This document shows, piece after piece, positions 6,160 to 14,200 of a DNA stretch of 14,973 nt. Position numbers and translations under genes: made by a program. Within the stretch, counting starts at the first letter, position 1; each line of letters begins with the position of its first letter. This DNA comes from Pirellulales bacterium (lineage in GTDB: Bacteria; Planctomycetota; Planctomycetia; Pirellulales; Thermoguttaceae). Location of the stretch: contig JAUWHT010000287.1 in the NCBI GenBank assembly GCA_030605745.1, forward strand, positions 1 through 14,973, in the 5' to 3' direction. The notes beneath the pieces were generated by a model. That model did not search any database. It was not told where the DNA came from and saw only the letters and a list, made by a program, of their open reading frames with translations.

Positions 6160-6681
6160 CTACTTCGGTGCCAGTGTGCACATCATTCGGCGGCCGTGCT
6201 GGGCCGGCGACAACTCGATCTTGGAGATGTCCCCGAGCTGCTCGATGACCCCATTGATCACCCGGCGGCCTTCCTCAATATGGGCCATTTCACGCCCCCG
6301 AAAGATCACCGTCACGATTACCTTGTCCTTGTGATTGAGGAACTCGCGAGCCTTGTTGACCTTCACGTTGATATCATGCTCACCCGTCTTCGGCCGCACA
6401 CGGATCTCTTTGACCTTGGTCTGGTGGGTTTTGTGCTCCCGCTTCTTTCGCTGGTACTTGTACTTGCCGTAGTCCATGATCCGGCAGACGGGCGGTCGCT
6501 CTTTGGGCGCTACTTCGACCAGGTCCAGGTTGGCTTTGCGGGCCTCTTTCATCGCGTCTTCCGTCGGCAGGATGCCCAACTGCACCCCGTCGGCCGCTAT
6601 CACCCGGACCGGTGAAACGCGGATATGTTCGTTGATCCGCTGCCTGTCCGGCTCGCTAATCGGCTTTCTCCACTTACCCAT
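6160..6681 (-). CDS. infC: Translation initiation factor IF-3
   Basis: The 173-residue IF-3, which binds the 30S subunit, prevents premature 50S joining and checks start-codon/tRNA-fMet pairing. The N-terminal domain contains INEHIRVSPVRVIAADGVQLGI (16-37) and LDLVEVAPKERPPVCRIMDYGKYKY (52-76), followed by the basic linker helix QRKKREHKTHQTKVKEIRVRP. The C-terminal domain has the IGEHD-equivalent TGEHDINVKVNKAREFL, VTVIFRGREMAH and a tail ending in CTLAPK. The ATG at 6681 is preceded by GGAG with 5 nt spacing; unlike E. coli infC no rare AUU start is needed here. A promoter with TTGACT and AATACT lies about 60 bp upstream. It heads the infC-rpmI-rplT-pheS-pheT series. Confidence 0.97.
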   Translation of the reverse strand: MGKWRKPISEPDRQRINEHIRVSPVRVIAADGVQLGILPTEDAMKEARKANLDLVEVAPKERPPVCRIMDYGKYKYQRKKREHKTHQTKVKEIRVRPKTGEHDINVKVNKAREFLNHKDKVIVTVIFRGREMAHIEEGRRVINGVIEQLGDISKIELSPAQHGRRMMCTLAPK

Positions 6682-6742
6682 AAGCACTCCACAAAACTGA
6701 TTCTGGTTTGGCTGGTCGCCGCCTGCAATGTGAATATAGTTC

Positions 6743-6771
6743 AGTATTCCCGAACATTCTGGGCGAGTCAA
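6743..6771 (-). promoter_or_regulatory. Predicted sigma-70-type promoter for infC
   Basis: Minus strand: -35 TTGACT (6771-6766), 17-bp spacer, -10 AATACT (6748-6743). These match the consensus at 5 of 6 and 4 of 6 positions. Transcription would begin near 6736, giving a leader of about 55 nt to the infC ATG. No transcript data. Confidence 0.5.
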
Positions 6772-6789
6772 CTGCTTCTCTGCCGGATT

Positions 6790-6860
6790 TTGCCGATCGG
6801 GCTTGCTCAGACCCCCCTAGAGGGCGAGGCAACGTCGGGCAAGCCCGACCGCTACACGCT
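6790..6860. repeat. REP-like hairpin pair, CTTG family (one full, one decayed copy)
   Basis: The minus-strand copy at 6834-6860 reads AGCGTGTAGCG, then GTCGGG-CTTG-CCCGAC. An inverted, decayed plus-strand partner (GATCGGGCTTGCTC) sits around 6794-6807. The arrangement repeats the head-to-head pair at 5411-5508. It lies between the thrS stop and the infC promoter and could act on the 3' end of the thrS transcript; there is no T-run. Confidence 0.7.
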
Positions 6861-6886
6861 AAACCCAAAATCCTGACCACTAACCG

Positions 6887-8662
6887 CTACCGTACCATCT
6901 TGGCCTCGATTTCGGCCTTGAGCTTCTGGATTGCCTCCGACAGCGACATCAGCCCAAGATCGCCTTCCCGTCGATCACGCACGGCCACCGAGTCCTGCTC
7001 CTGCTCGCGCCGGCCGATGACGAACATATAGGGGACCAACTCCAACTGGGCGTCGCGGATCTTGGCCCCGATCTTCTCCGCCCGATAGTCGCCGCTTGCC
7101 CGCAAACCCGCCTCGGCCAGCTTCCGCTCGACGTTGCGTGCGTACTGCTCGAACTTCTGGCTGACCACAAGCACCCGGGCCTGCTCCGGGGCCAGCCACA
7201 GCGGGAACGCACCGGCGAAGTGCTCGATCAGCATGCCCACAAACCGCTCCAGCGACCCGATCGGCGCCCGGTGGATCATCACCGGCCGGTGCGGCCGGTT
7301 ATCGGCCCCAATGTACTCCAGGTCGAAGCGGTCTTCGCCCGGCAGGTTGTAGTCCAATTGCACGGTACCCAACTGCCACTCTCGGCCGATGCAATCGCTG
7401 GCCACGAAGTCGGCCTTCGGCCCGTAGAACGCCGCTTCGCCGATCTCGATCTCCAGGCTCGGCAGATCCAACTCGCGGCAGACCTCCTCCAACGCCGCCT
7501 CGGCCCGGTCCCACACGTCCGGCTTGCCCACACACTTGTCGCCGGCCGGATCGCGGAAACCCAGCCGTACCCGGTAGTCGTCCAGCCCCAAGGTCTTGAA
7601 AATGAATTGGGTCATCTCGATGCAGCCGCGGAACTCGTCGGCCACCTGGTCCTCGGTGCAGAAGATGTGCGCGTCGTCCTGGGTAAATCCGCGGGCCCGG
7701 GTCATCCCGGTCAGTTCGCCCGACTGCTCGAACCGATGCACCATGCCGAACTCGGCCAGCCGCAGCGGCAGATCGCGGTAGCTCCGCGGCTTCGATTGGT
7801 AGATCTTGATGTGGTGTGGGCAGTTCATAGGCCGCAGCAGGTACCGATCGCCGTCGGCCATTTCGACCGGCGGGAACTGGCTCTCCGCGTAATACGGGTA
7901 GTGCCCGGAGGTCTCGTACAAATGGACGTTGCCGATGACCGGTGTGTAGACCAGTTGGTACCCGTGCTTGATCAACTGCTCGTAGATGAAGTTCTCCAGT
8001 TCACGTCGAATGACGGCCCCCTTGGGCAGCCAGAGCACCAGCCCGGAGCCGACCGCCGGATCGATCAGGAACAGTTCCAGTCGTTTTCCCAGCACGCGGT
8101 GATCGCGCCGCTTGGCTTCTTCGAGCTTTTTGAGATGCTCGTCCAGTTCCTGTTTGCTGAACCAGGCGGTTCCATATAGCCGCTGCAACTGCTGGCGCGA
8201 TGCGTCGCCTTTCCAGTAAGCCCCGGCCACCGAGAGCAGCTTGTACGCCCCAATCACCCCCGGACGCGGCAAATGGGGCCCGCGGCATAAATCAATGAAC
8301 TCGCCCTGGCGGTAGAACGAAACCGTCTGCTCGTCGGCCAGCCCTTCTTCGATGTGCTCCACCTTAAGCGCCTGGCCCAGGTCTTTACAGAACTGGATCG
8401 CCTCGTCGCGGTCCATCTCGACCCGCTCGAACGGTTCGTCATCCTCGATGATCCGGGCCATCTCGGCCTCAATCCCGGGAAAATCCTCGTCCGAGATCGA
8501 GTGCTCCAACTCGAAGTCATAGTAGAAGCCATTGTCGACGGTCGGTCCGAAGGCCAATTGGACCCCGTCGAATAGCCGCATCACCGCGCGGGCCATCACA
8601 TGGGCCGCCGAATGACGCATCACCTCCAGCGTTTGGTGATCTCTCTTAATGACCTTTAGCAT
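6887..8662 (-). CDS. thrS: Threonine-tRNA ligase without TGS domain
   Basis: A 591-residue class II synthetase that charges tRNA-Thr. The editing domain has the metal-type motif HSAAH (H17, H21) and DLCRGPH (C126, H130). The catalytic core has zinc ligands C281 (MNCPHH), H332 (DDAHIF) and H464 (VMIHRA), and motif 2 near RDLPLRLAEFGMVHRFEQSG. The anticodon-binding domain runs from about 495 to the end (ARVLVV..YRAEKIGAKIRDA..VPYMFVIGRRE). The protein begins at what is about residue 60 of the 642-residue E. coli enzyme: the N-terminal TGS domain is missing. The open frame upstream adds only 30 residues encoded by a REP hairpin and leader, not a TGS fold. ATG at 8662 is chosen; the purine run GGGGGAG is only one base away, closer than a normal SD. 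Preceded by a good promoter. Confidence 0.96.
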   Translation of the reverse strand: MLKVIKRDHQTLEVMRHSAAHVMARAVMRLFDGVQLAFGPTVDNGFYYDFELEHSISDEDFPGIEAEMARIIEDDEPFERVEMDRDEAIQFCKDLGQALKVEHIEEGLADEQTVSFYRQGEFIDLCRGPHLPRPGVIGAYKLLSVAGAYWKGDASRQQLQRLYGTAWFSKQELDEHLKKLEEAKRRDHRVLGKRLELFLIDPAVGSGLVLWLPKGAVIRRELENFIYEQLIKHGYQLVYTPVIGNVHLYETSGHYPYYAESQFPPVEMADGDRYLLRPMNCPHHIKIYQSKPRSYRDLPLRLAEFGMVHRFEQSGELTGMTRARGFTQDDAHIFCTEDQVADEFRGCIEMTQFIFKTLGLDDYRVRLGFRDPAGDKCVGKPDVWDRAEAALEEVCRELDLPSLEIEIGEAAFYGPKADFVASDCIGREWQLGTVQLDYNLPGEDRFDLEYIGADNRPHRPVMIHRAPIGSLERFVGMLIEHFAGAFPLWLAPEQARVLVVSQKFEQYARNVERKLAEAGLRASGDYRAEKIGAKIRDAQLELVPYMFVIGRREQEQDSVAVRDRREGDLGLMSLSEAIQKLKAEIEAKMVR

Positions 8663-8695
8663 ACTCCCCCAATTGCCTATTCCCGTTGCATCCCC

Positions 8696-8719
8696 ATAAA
8701 GCCGCGACCGGTGGTCGCG
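8696..8719 (+). repeat. REP-like hairpin, CGCGACC family, in the thrS leader
   Basis: ATAAAGC followed by CGCGACC-GGT-GGTCGCG, 7-bp arms around a 3-base centre. It is the same sequence as three copies at 10515-10635. It lies between the predicted thrS transcription start (near 8729) and the thrS ATG, so it should form a hairpin in the thrS 5' UTR, ending about 33 nt before the start codon. Confidence 0.8.
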
Positions 8720-8735
8720 AATGTGTATCCCAACA

Positions 8736-8765
8736 AGTATATGTCGGAACATCCCATTGCATCAA
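8736..8765 (-). promoter_or_regulatory. Predicted sigma-70-type promoter for thrS
   Basis: Minus strand: -35 TTGATG (8765-8760), 18-bp spacer, -10 TATACT (8741-8736). These match consensus at 4 of 6 and 5 of 6 positions. The expected start near 8729 gives a leader of about 65 nt that contains a REP hairpin. The 122-bp repeat copy ends 13 bp upstream of the -35. Confidence 0.5.
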
Positions 8766-8778
8766 GAGAGGCTTAGAT

Positions 8779-8900
8779 TTGGTGGCACGTCCCTGAGGAA
8801 CGAAGGGCGTGGCAAGGTGCCCCAAACACGCCCTTCGCTGCGCTTAGGGACGTGCCACTCTTGGTGGAATTCGTACAAGTTATTTGTGCGCGGGCCCTTA
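8779..8900. repeat. 122-bp hairpin repeat element, copy 2
   Basis: Second copy of the element at 950-1070, same orientation and better preserved arms: outer GTGGCACGTCCCT and AGGGACGTGCCAC pair perfectly over 13 bp; inner GAAGGGCGTG and CACGCCCTTC over 10 bp. The tail to GCGGGCCCTTA is the same as copy 1 except for a TA difference. It occupies most of the 317-bp gap between thrS and the tRNA gene; the rest of that gap holds the thrS promoter, a REP hairpin and a possible tRNA promoter. No target-site duplication was recognised beside it. Confidence 0.85.
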
Positions 8901-8937
8901 GGCGCCAACTTCTTGCTCACCCCCCCATTGGTGTCCA

Positions 8938-8966
8938 TTGACTATTTCTGGCGATCGTGGCAAACT
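8938..8966 (+). promoter_or_regulatory. Possible promoter for tRNA-Val
   Basis: TTGACT (8938-8943, 5 of 6 to consensus), 17-bp spacer, CAAACT (8961-8966, 3 of 6). The start would fall near 8973, seven bases before the mature tRNA. The weak -10 makes this tentative. Confidence 0.3.
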
Positions 8967-8979
8967 GTATTGGATAAGT

Positions 8980-9054
8980 GGGCGATTAGCTCAGTTTGGT
9001 TAGAGCACTAGCTCGACAAGCTAGGGGTCGGCGGTTCGAGCCCGCCATCGCCCA
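8980..9054 (+). tRNA. tRNA-Val (anticodon GAC), with C33
   Basis: A complete cloverleaf of 75 nt. Acceptor arms GGGCGAT and ATCGCCC pair perfectly. The D arm is GCTC/GAGC with a 10-nt loop carrying GG. The anticodon stem CTAGC/GCTAG pairs perfectly around loop TCGACAA, and the T arm GGCGG/CCGCC encloses TTCGAGC. Discriminator is A73; CCA is not encoded and must be added. The anticodon GAC (9015-9017) reads GUC/GUU valine codons. Position 33 (9014) is C where nearly all tRNAs have U. Shifting the loop by one to obtain U33 would give CGA (Ser) but destroys the anticodon stem, and there is no long variable arm, so Val is preferred. It lies 63 bp upstream of the oxidoreductase gene on the same strand. 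Confidence 0.92.
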
Positions 9055-9117
9055 CTGACTTATAACCCGTTGACAACTTTGGTTGCGGCCGCAGGCCGCC
9101 TTATGAGGAGGTCCGCC

Positions 9118-10509
9118 ATGAGTGAGACTACAAAAAGCGTTAAGTCGCGTCGTGAGTTTTTGAAGAATACCGGTCGGATCGCCGCGGCCTCGGCCCTGGC
9201 TGGGTGTGCCGTCCCGCACGTCCACGCTGCGGAAGACAACACCATCAAGCTGGCCCTGGTCGGCTGCGGCGGCCGTGGCACCGGCGCGGTGGCCAACGCC
9301 CTTTCCACCAAGAGCGGTCCGATCAAGCTGGTGGCGATGGCCGACGTCTTCGAGCACCGTCTGAAGGCCAGCTACAAGAATCTGAACAAGCAGTTCGGCG
9401 ATAAGGTCGACGTACCCGAGGACCGCAAGTTCATCGGCTTCGACGGTTACCAGAAGGCAATGGATTGCCTGAAGCCGGGCGACATTGTGATATTCACGAC
9501 GCCTCCGGCGTTCCGCTGGGTGCATTTTACCTACGCCATTCAGAAGGGGCTGAATGTCTTCATGGAAAAGCCGCTGACGGCCGATGGTCCGACTTCCTGC
9601 CGGATGCTCAAGCTCGCCGAAGAGGCCACAGCGAAGAACCTCAAGGTAGGTGTGGGCTTGATGTCCCGTCACAGCCGGGCGCTCCAAGAGCTGGCTCAGC
9701 GCATCCAGGACGGCGAAATCGGCGACCTCATTCTGCTGCGCGGCTACCGGATGCATGGCCCCATCGTGTTTTTCTCGTCGCTGCCGAAGCCGCCCGGCAC
9801 CAGCGAACTACTCTACCAGGTGCGGCGGTTCCACAGCTTCTTGTGGGCCAGCGGCGGGGGCTTCAGCGACTTCTACATCCACATCATTGACCATTGCGGT
9901 TGGATGAAGAACGCCTGGCCGGTCAAGGCCCAGGCGCTGGGCGGCCGCCATTATCGTCAGAGCCCTGAAGGCCCCACGTACATCGACCAAAACTTCGATG
10001 TCTATTCCGTGGAATACACGTTTGCCGACGGCGCCAAGTTCATCATGGATGGGCGCTGCATGATGGGCTGTGACAGGATCTACTCCAGCTACGCGCAGGG
10101 GAGCAAAGGCACGGCGATTATCTCAAAGAGCGGGGACTGTGGGCTGCCTTCCAGCACTTACAAAGGCCAGACTCTGGAGCGCTCCAACTTGATTTGGGAA
10201 TCCAAAGTCAACCCAGACGAGCAGAATCCCTATCAAAACGAATGGAACGACCTGGTGGATGCCATCCGCCGGGACAAGCCCTTCAACGAGGCGAAGCGGG
10301 GCGCCGAGGCGAGTCTAGTGACCTCGATGGGCCGGATGGCCGCCCATACCGGCCGGATCGTCACCTTCGACGAGATCCTCAACTGCGAGCACGAGTTCGC
10401 TCCCGACGTCGACAAGCTGACGATGGATTCCCCAGCACCCCTGCAACTCGGGCCCGACGGCAGGTATCCAGTCCCGCAGCCGGGCATCAACAAGCAGCGG
10501 GAATACTAA
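9118..10509 (+). CDS. Gfo/Idh/MocA-family oxidoreductase with Tat signal
   Basis: A 463-residue NAD(P)-dependent dehydrogenase-type protein. The ATG at 9118 has AGGAGG 6 nt upstream. The N-terminus carries a twin-arginine motif SRREFLK (10-16), then a hydrophobic stretch with LAGC (27-30), a perfect lipobox, followed by VPHVHAAED, a usual signal-peptidase I site; it may be a Tat-exported soluble protein or a Tat lipoprotein. The Rossmann nucleotide loop is LVGCGGRGTGAV (47-58) and the family EKP motif is at 150-152 (FMEKPLTADG). The C-terminal half contains GGGFSDFYIHIIDHCGWM, equivalent to the family's catalytic-side G..D..H..D region. The substrate, probably a sugar or polyol derivative, cannot be read from sequence. 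Such exported members are abundant in planctomycetes. The gene follows tRNA-Val and converges on yqeG. Confidence 0.92.
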   Translation: MSETTKSVKSRREFLKNTGRIAAASALAGCAVPHVHAAEDNTIKLALVGCGGRGTGAVANALSTKSGPIKLVAMADVFEHRLKASYKNLNKQFGDKVDVPEDRKFIGFDGYQKAMDCLKPGDIVIFTTPPAFRWVHFTYAIQKGLNVFMEKPLTADGPTSCRMLKLAEEATAKNLKVGVGLMSRHSRALQELAQRIQDGEIGDLILLRGYRMHGPIVFFSSLPKPPGTSELLYQVRRFHSFLWASGGGFSDFYIHIIDHCGWMKNAWPVKAQALGGRHYRQSPEGPTYIDQNFDVYSVEYTFADGAKFIMDGRCMMGCDRIYSSYAQGSKGTAIISKSGDCGLPSSTYKGQTLERSNLIWESKVNPDEQNPYQNEWNDLVDAIRRDKPFNEAKRGAEASLVTSMGRMAAHTGRIVTFDEILNCEHEFAPDVDKLTMDSPAPLQLGPDGRYPVPQPGINKQREY

Positions 10510-10514
10510 TAATT

Positions 10515-10635
10515 ATAAAGCCGCGACCGGTGGTCGCGCCATGTCGGCGCGCCGAGATTGTGGAAGCGTATCGTGGCGCGACCACCGGTCGCAGCTTTAT
10601 CCGTATCGTGGCGCGACCACCGGTCGCGGCTTTAT
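10515..10635. repeat. Cluster of three REP-like hairpins, CGCGACC family
   Basis: One plus-oriented copy (10515-10541) and two minus-oriented copies in direct repeat (10568-10600 and 10603-10635, 33 bp each, one substitution, period 35 bp). Copy 1 is the inverse of copy 2 over 27 bp with one mismatch, so 10515-10600 can also form one long stem-loop with a 32-nt loop. Each copy contains the smaller hairpin CGCGACC-GGT-GGTCGCG. The cluster fills most of the 143-bp gap between convergent genes and may serve as a two-way transcription barrier, though no T-run follows either side. Confidence 0.85.
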
Positions 10636-10652
10636 GTTGGGGCGGTTTGGGG

Positions 10653-11171
10653 TTAGAGAGGAGTTGTGGTTAGGGATGCGCTGCCCGTCCACTTCAGCAG
10701 GGCTCGTTCCGGCCGGCGCTTCAGCCGGGTGAACCAGGGCTCCTGCTCGGGATGGATCGGTCGAACCAGTATGGTGACCAGTCGGGCCAGCCGGCCGGCC
10801 AGTACGTCGGCAAACAGTTGATCGCCTACCATGGCGGTCCGCGATGGGTCGAATTGCATCTTCCGCACGGTCGATCGCAGCCGGAAGGGAAGCGGTTTCA
10901 TGGCCTTCGAGACAAACGGCAGGTCGAGCCGCCCGGCAAACCGCTCGATCCGCCGCCCCATGCCGTTGGAAACCAGACACAGTCCGATCCCAGCGGCGCG
11001 GAGTTCACCGAGCCAGGCAGCCACCTCAGGCGTGACCTCTTCGGCGCGGTATTCCTTCAGCGTACAGTCCACATCCAGCAGAAGCGCGTCCAGCCCCAAT
11101 TCGCGGAGCCAGTCCAACGAAAGCTGCCGAACGTTTTCTACTCGGATGTGTGGAGCAATGAAACGGAGCAT
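10653..11171 (-). CDS. yqeG: YqeG-family HAD phosphatase
   Basis: A 172-residue HAD superfamily (subclass IIIA) phosphatase of the YqeG type. The four HAD motifs are visible: DVDCT (D33 nucleophile, D35, T37), SNG (S68), lysine in SKAMKPL (K89 or K92), and GDQLFADV (D117, D122). The N-terminal APHIRVENVRQLSLDWLRELG matches the family's usual P....I..I....L...G start, which supports the ATG at 11171 over an upstream frame through repeat DNA. Family members act in the cytoplasm; the eukaryotic relative GEP4/PTPMT-like enzyme dephosphorylates phosphatidylglycerophosphate, but the bacterial substrate is not settled. No SD is visible; a heptamer-like tract (11174-11194) takes that place. Downstream of the helicase-nuclease gene by 98 bp. 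Confidence 0.88.
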   Translation of the reverse strand: MLRFIAPHIRVENVRQLSLDWLRELGLDALLLDVDCTLKEYRAEEVTPEVAAWLGELRAAGIGLCLVSNGMGRRIERFAGRLDLPFVSKAMKPLPFRLRSTVRKMQFDPSRTAMVGDQLFADVLAGRLARLVTILVRPIHPEQEPWFTRLKRRPERALLKWTGSASLTTTPL

Positions 11172-11173
11172 TA

Positions 11174-11194
11174 GATTATGGATTAGTGGGTAGT
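11174..11194. repeat. Degenerate heptamer repeat upstream of yqeG
   Basis: Three 7-bp units, GATTATG, GATTAGT and GGGTAGT, located 3 to 23 bp before the yqeG ATG. In the mRNA sense they read ACTACCC, ACTAATC, CATAATC, similar to the ATCCACT units before pheT. Short and degenerate, so recognised mainly by analogy with the other tracts. Confidence 0.5.
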
Positions 11195-11269
11195 ATATTC
11201 TCGGCGGCAACAACCGAACACCCCATTTGTAGTGGCGCGGTATTACAATCAACAGCCCGCGCTCCAGAA

Positions 11270-14200
11270 TCAGAATCTCGCACGGTCATTTAGCGCCCTG
11301 ACCACACCCGGCTCGACGAACGCGAGCCGGGCGGAGATTTGCGCCCGGTCAAGGCCCAGCAGCCTGGCCGCCGCACGGCGGTAGGCCTCCAATTGCGGGC
11401 GGTACTCGTCCACTCGGGCCTCGATCGCCTGTAGATCGTCGGCCGGGACGTTGTCGGTCTTGTAGTCGAGCACGTCGGCCCCGACCGGCTGCCGGCCGTC
11501 GTAGAGCACCACCAGGCGGTCGATTGTGCCGTTGAGTATCGCATCGTCGTCACGGACGGCGAACGGTCGTTCGCGCCACACTTCCCAGCGCGGATTGGAC
11601 AGGTGAGGCCCGGCGTGAACCGCGCACTGTAGTGCATCGTCGGCAGGCCATTCGTAGGTGGCCCGGCTTAGGGCCGCGCGAATCGCCGGCTTCTCGAGCG
11701 CCGCGCGGAACTGGCCGATCAACTCAGGCACGTCGAGACAGGCGGTTGCAAGGCTGTCGGCCGCTTGTTGCAGTGCCTCGTCGTCGGGCTGTCCGTCTTC
11801 GAGCCATTCGATCTGTTCGAACCAGGCGTGCATCAAGGTTCCCCGGTCGAGCGCCTTGGCCGTATCGAGTCGCAATCGGCTGGCCAGGTTTACCCGATCG
11901 CCTCCTTCCAGTTGCGACGGGCTGCGGCGGTCCAGGCCTCGCGTGGGCCGTGTGGGAGCCTCGGCCAGCCGGACCGTCAGTGGTTCGCCCGGTGCTTCCG
12001 GCACGGGCACGGCAGCAGGTTTCTCGGCCACCTTGGCCCGAAACCAATCGGCATTGCCGTGTTCGTAGAGGACCGCGCCGGGCCCGGCCGGTCGGCCGTC
12101 GCTGAGCGCTGCCCGCAGCAGGCCCGCAAATGTACACGGGATCGTCTTCTCGTTCACCTTCGACGGAGCAACTATCATCTGCAATGAGTGCACGGCGCGG
12201 GTCAGCGATACGTACAGCACGCACAGCGATTCCTCGACCACCCGGCGCTGGTGTGCCTCGAAGATCTGCTGGAACTTCTCGGGCAGCAGCCGGCGGAGGT
12301 CCTTCGACACGTAGCGGCAGACCTGCTGCACCTCGGCCGTGGGTTTCGGGCGGCCCACGACCATCTGCGGCGCCTGGCCGCTCAGGCCGACGTCCAACTC
12401 CGGCAGCACGACCATGTCGAACTGCAAGCCCTTGGCCTGGTGGACAGTCATCACGCGCACGTCGGCCGCCGTCGGGTCCTCGACCCTCTGCCGTGAGACC
12501 AGCGTAACGAAATCGTCGGTCCGCATGGTTGCCCCCGGCTGATATCCGTAGGCCATCTCGACAAGCTGCACGAGCCGGTCCAGGTCGCGGCGGTCGCATG
12601 CGGCGGCCAGTTTCTCGGCCCAACCGTAAAGCGTGGGGCCATATCCGTCGCTGATCAGCCTGCGGCGGATATCCTGGGCCAGCCGGCCGGCCGACGCCGC
12701 GTCGTCGTGCCGCGTCAGGCCGACGTGCTCGGCCAGCGGTGAATTGGCCACGTGGAACCGGGCCGCCGTATCGCCCGGGTGATCGGCCAGCCTCAACAGC
12801 GAGAGCACAAGCTGCACGGCCGGCGAGTCGCCCAGCGGATTGCCGCCCTCTTCGCTGGCATCCACACCGCCGCGGCGCAACTCGTAGATTAGCCTTGCCA
12901 CCGTCGCGTTCTTCCGCACAAGCACGCCGATCGTCCGGCCGGGTGCCCGCCGGTGGACGGTGGCAATCTCATCGGCCGCGAACTTTAGCGTAACCACGTC
13001 CTGCTCTTCGTCTTCGCCGGCCTGCGGCGCGACGAGCATCCGGCAATAGCCGGGCAGATGCGCCTGAGCGGTAGTGTGCTGCTGAAACCGCTCGGACCAG
13101 CTTGCGGCGGCCGCCGTGTGTCGCTGCAACACCGCCTTGGACGCGATGCCCTCGAAAATCCGATTGACCATATCGATCACCACCTGTGACGATCGCCTGC
13201 TATGGTTGAGCGACCGTGGCTCCAAGTGCGTCAGCTCGTCGTCGAGTGCCTCGAAGATTTCGGCCACCCCGCCACGCCATCCGTAGATCGCCTGCTTCAC
13301 GTCGCCCACGCAGAAGAACGACTGCCGTCCGCCCGCGCCGACCACACGCCGGGCAAACGGCCGCAACACGCGCCACTGAAGCGGCGAGGTGTCCTGAAAC
13401 TCGTCCAGCAGCAGATGCGAGATGCGGGCGTCGAGCCGGTACACGACTTCATCGATCCGCTCGGACACCTCCGCGGTGCCCAAGAGCCGTGTGATATCCT
13501 CGAACCGCAGCGCCCGCCGGGCGATCTTCAACCGCCGGTAGGCTTCGTCGAACCGCTCAAGCAGTCTGCGAGTGGCCTCGGTCTGGTTAGCGATTCTGCC
13601 CAGCAGCACTGCCTTGGAGTGTTGCACGATCGGCTCGTACGCGGCAACTAGGCCGGACGGGATTGGCTTGCCGTAGAACAGCTCCGTGCCGTCGACGATC
13701 TTGCCGGCCAGCCCCGTTGCGATGAAGACTTCCCACGCCTCGTTGCGGGCGTTCTCCAGGTCCCGGTCCCGTGCGTTCTCAAAACGCTTGCCGTCGGTGA
13801 TTTCGACTTCGGCCAGGGCCTCCATCGCCCCTTGCAATTCGGCCGGAGCCAACTGTTTCGGTCGCGGCAGCGACTGCCAGGCCGCGACCGGGGCCTCCAT
13901 GTATATCTCGTACAGTTCATCGACCAGGTAGGCGATCTGATGGCCGACCGAGCGGGCGGCCTCGCCCTTGCTCAGCAGGTTCATCAACTTGACCACATCA
14001 CCGGTGGACTCGTCTTGCAGCACTGCCCGGATCGCCTCGGCTCGCAGGCCCGCGTCGACGATCTCGTCGACGATCTGCCAGCCGGGTGGCAAGCCCAACT
14101 CCAGGCCAAAGCTCCGCGCGACCTGGATGAAAAAACTGTCGAGCGTGCCGACCCGCAGCCGGTGAAGCTGGCGGACCATCTCCCGTAGTATGCCGAGGCA

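Noticed and set aside
8696..8719. An anticodon mimic for threonyl-tRNA in the thrS leader (hairpin centre GGT/ACC)
   Set aside because: In the mRNA strand the centre reads ACC, not the anticodon GGU, and the same hairpin occurs three times between unrelated genes, so the match is chance.
8663..8752. A 30-residue extension of ThrRS that might restore the TGS domain
   Set aside because: It is too short and is encoded by the REP hairpin and leader; nothing in it resembles a TGS fold.
8901..8943. A short open frame ending at the TAA of repeat copy 2, by analogy with the lipoprotein at copy 1
   Set aside because: The reading gives a few Gly/Gln/Trp residues with no start signal or recognisable protein.
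9070..9099. A promoter for the oxidoreductase from the perfect TTGACA at 9070-9075
   Set aside because: At 16-18 bp spacing the -10 region is GC-only sequence (a GCGGCC-GCA-GGCCGC hairpin). Read-through from the tRNA promoter or an unseen signal is as likely.
10568..10635. A CRISPR array suggested by two 33-bp direct repeats
   Set aside because: Only two bases separate the repeats, so there is no spacer; the units are REP-type hairpins and no cas gene is near.
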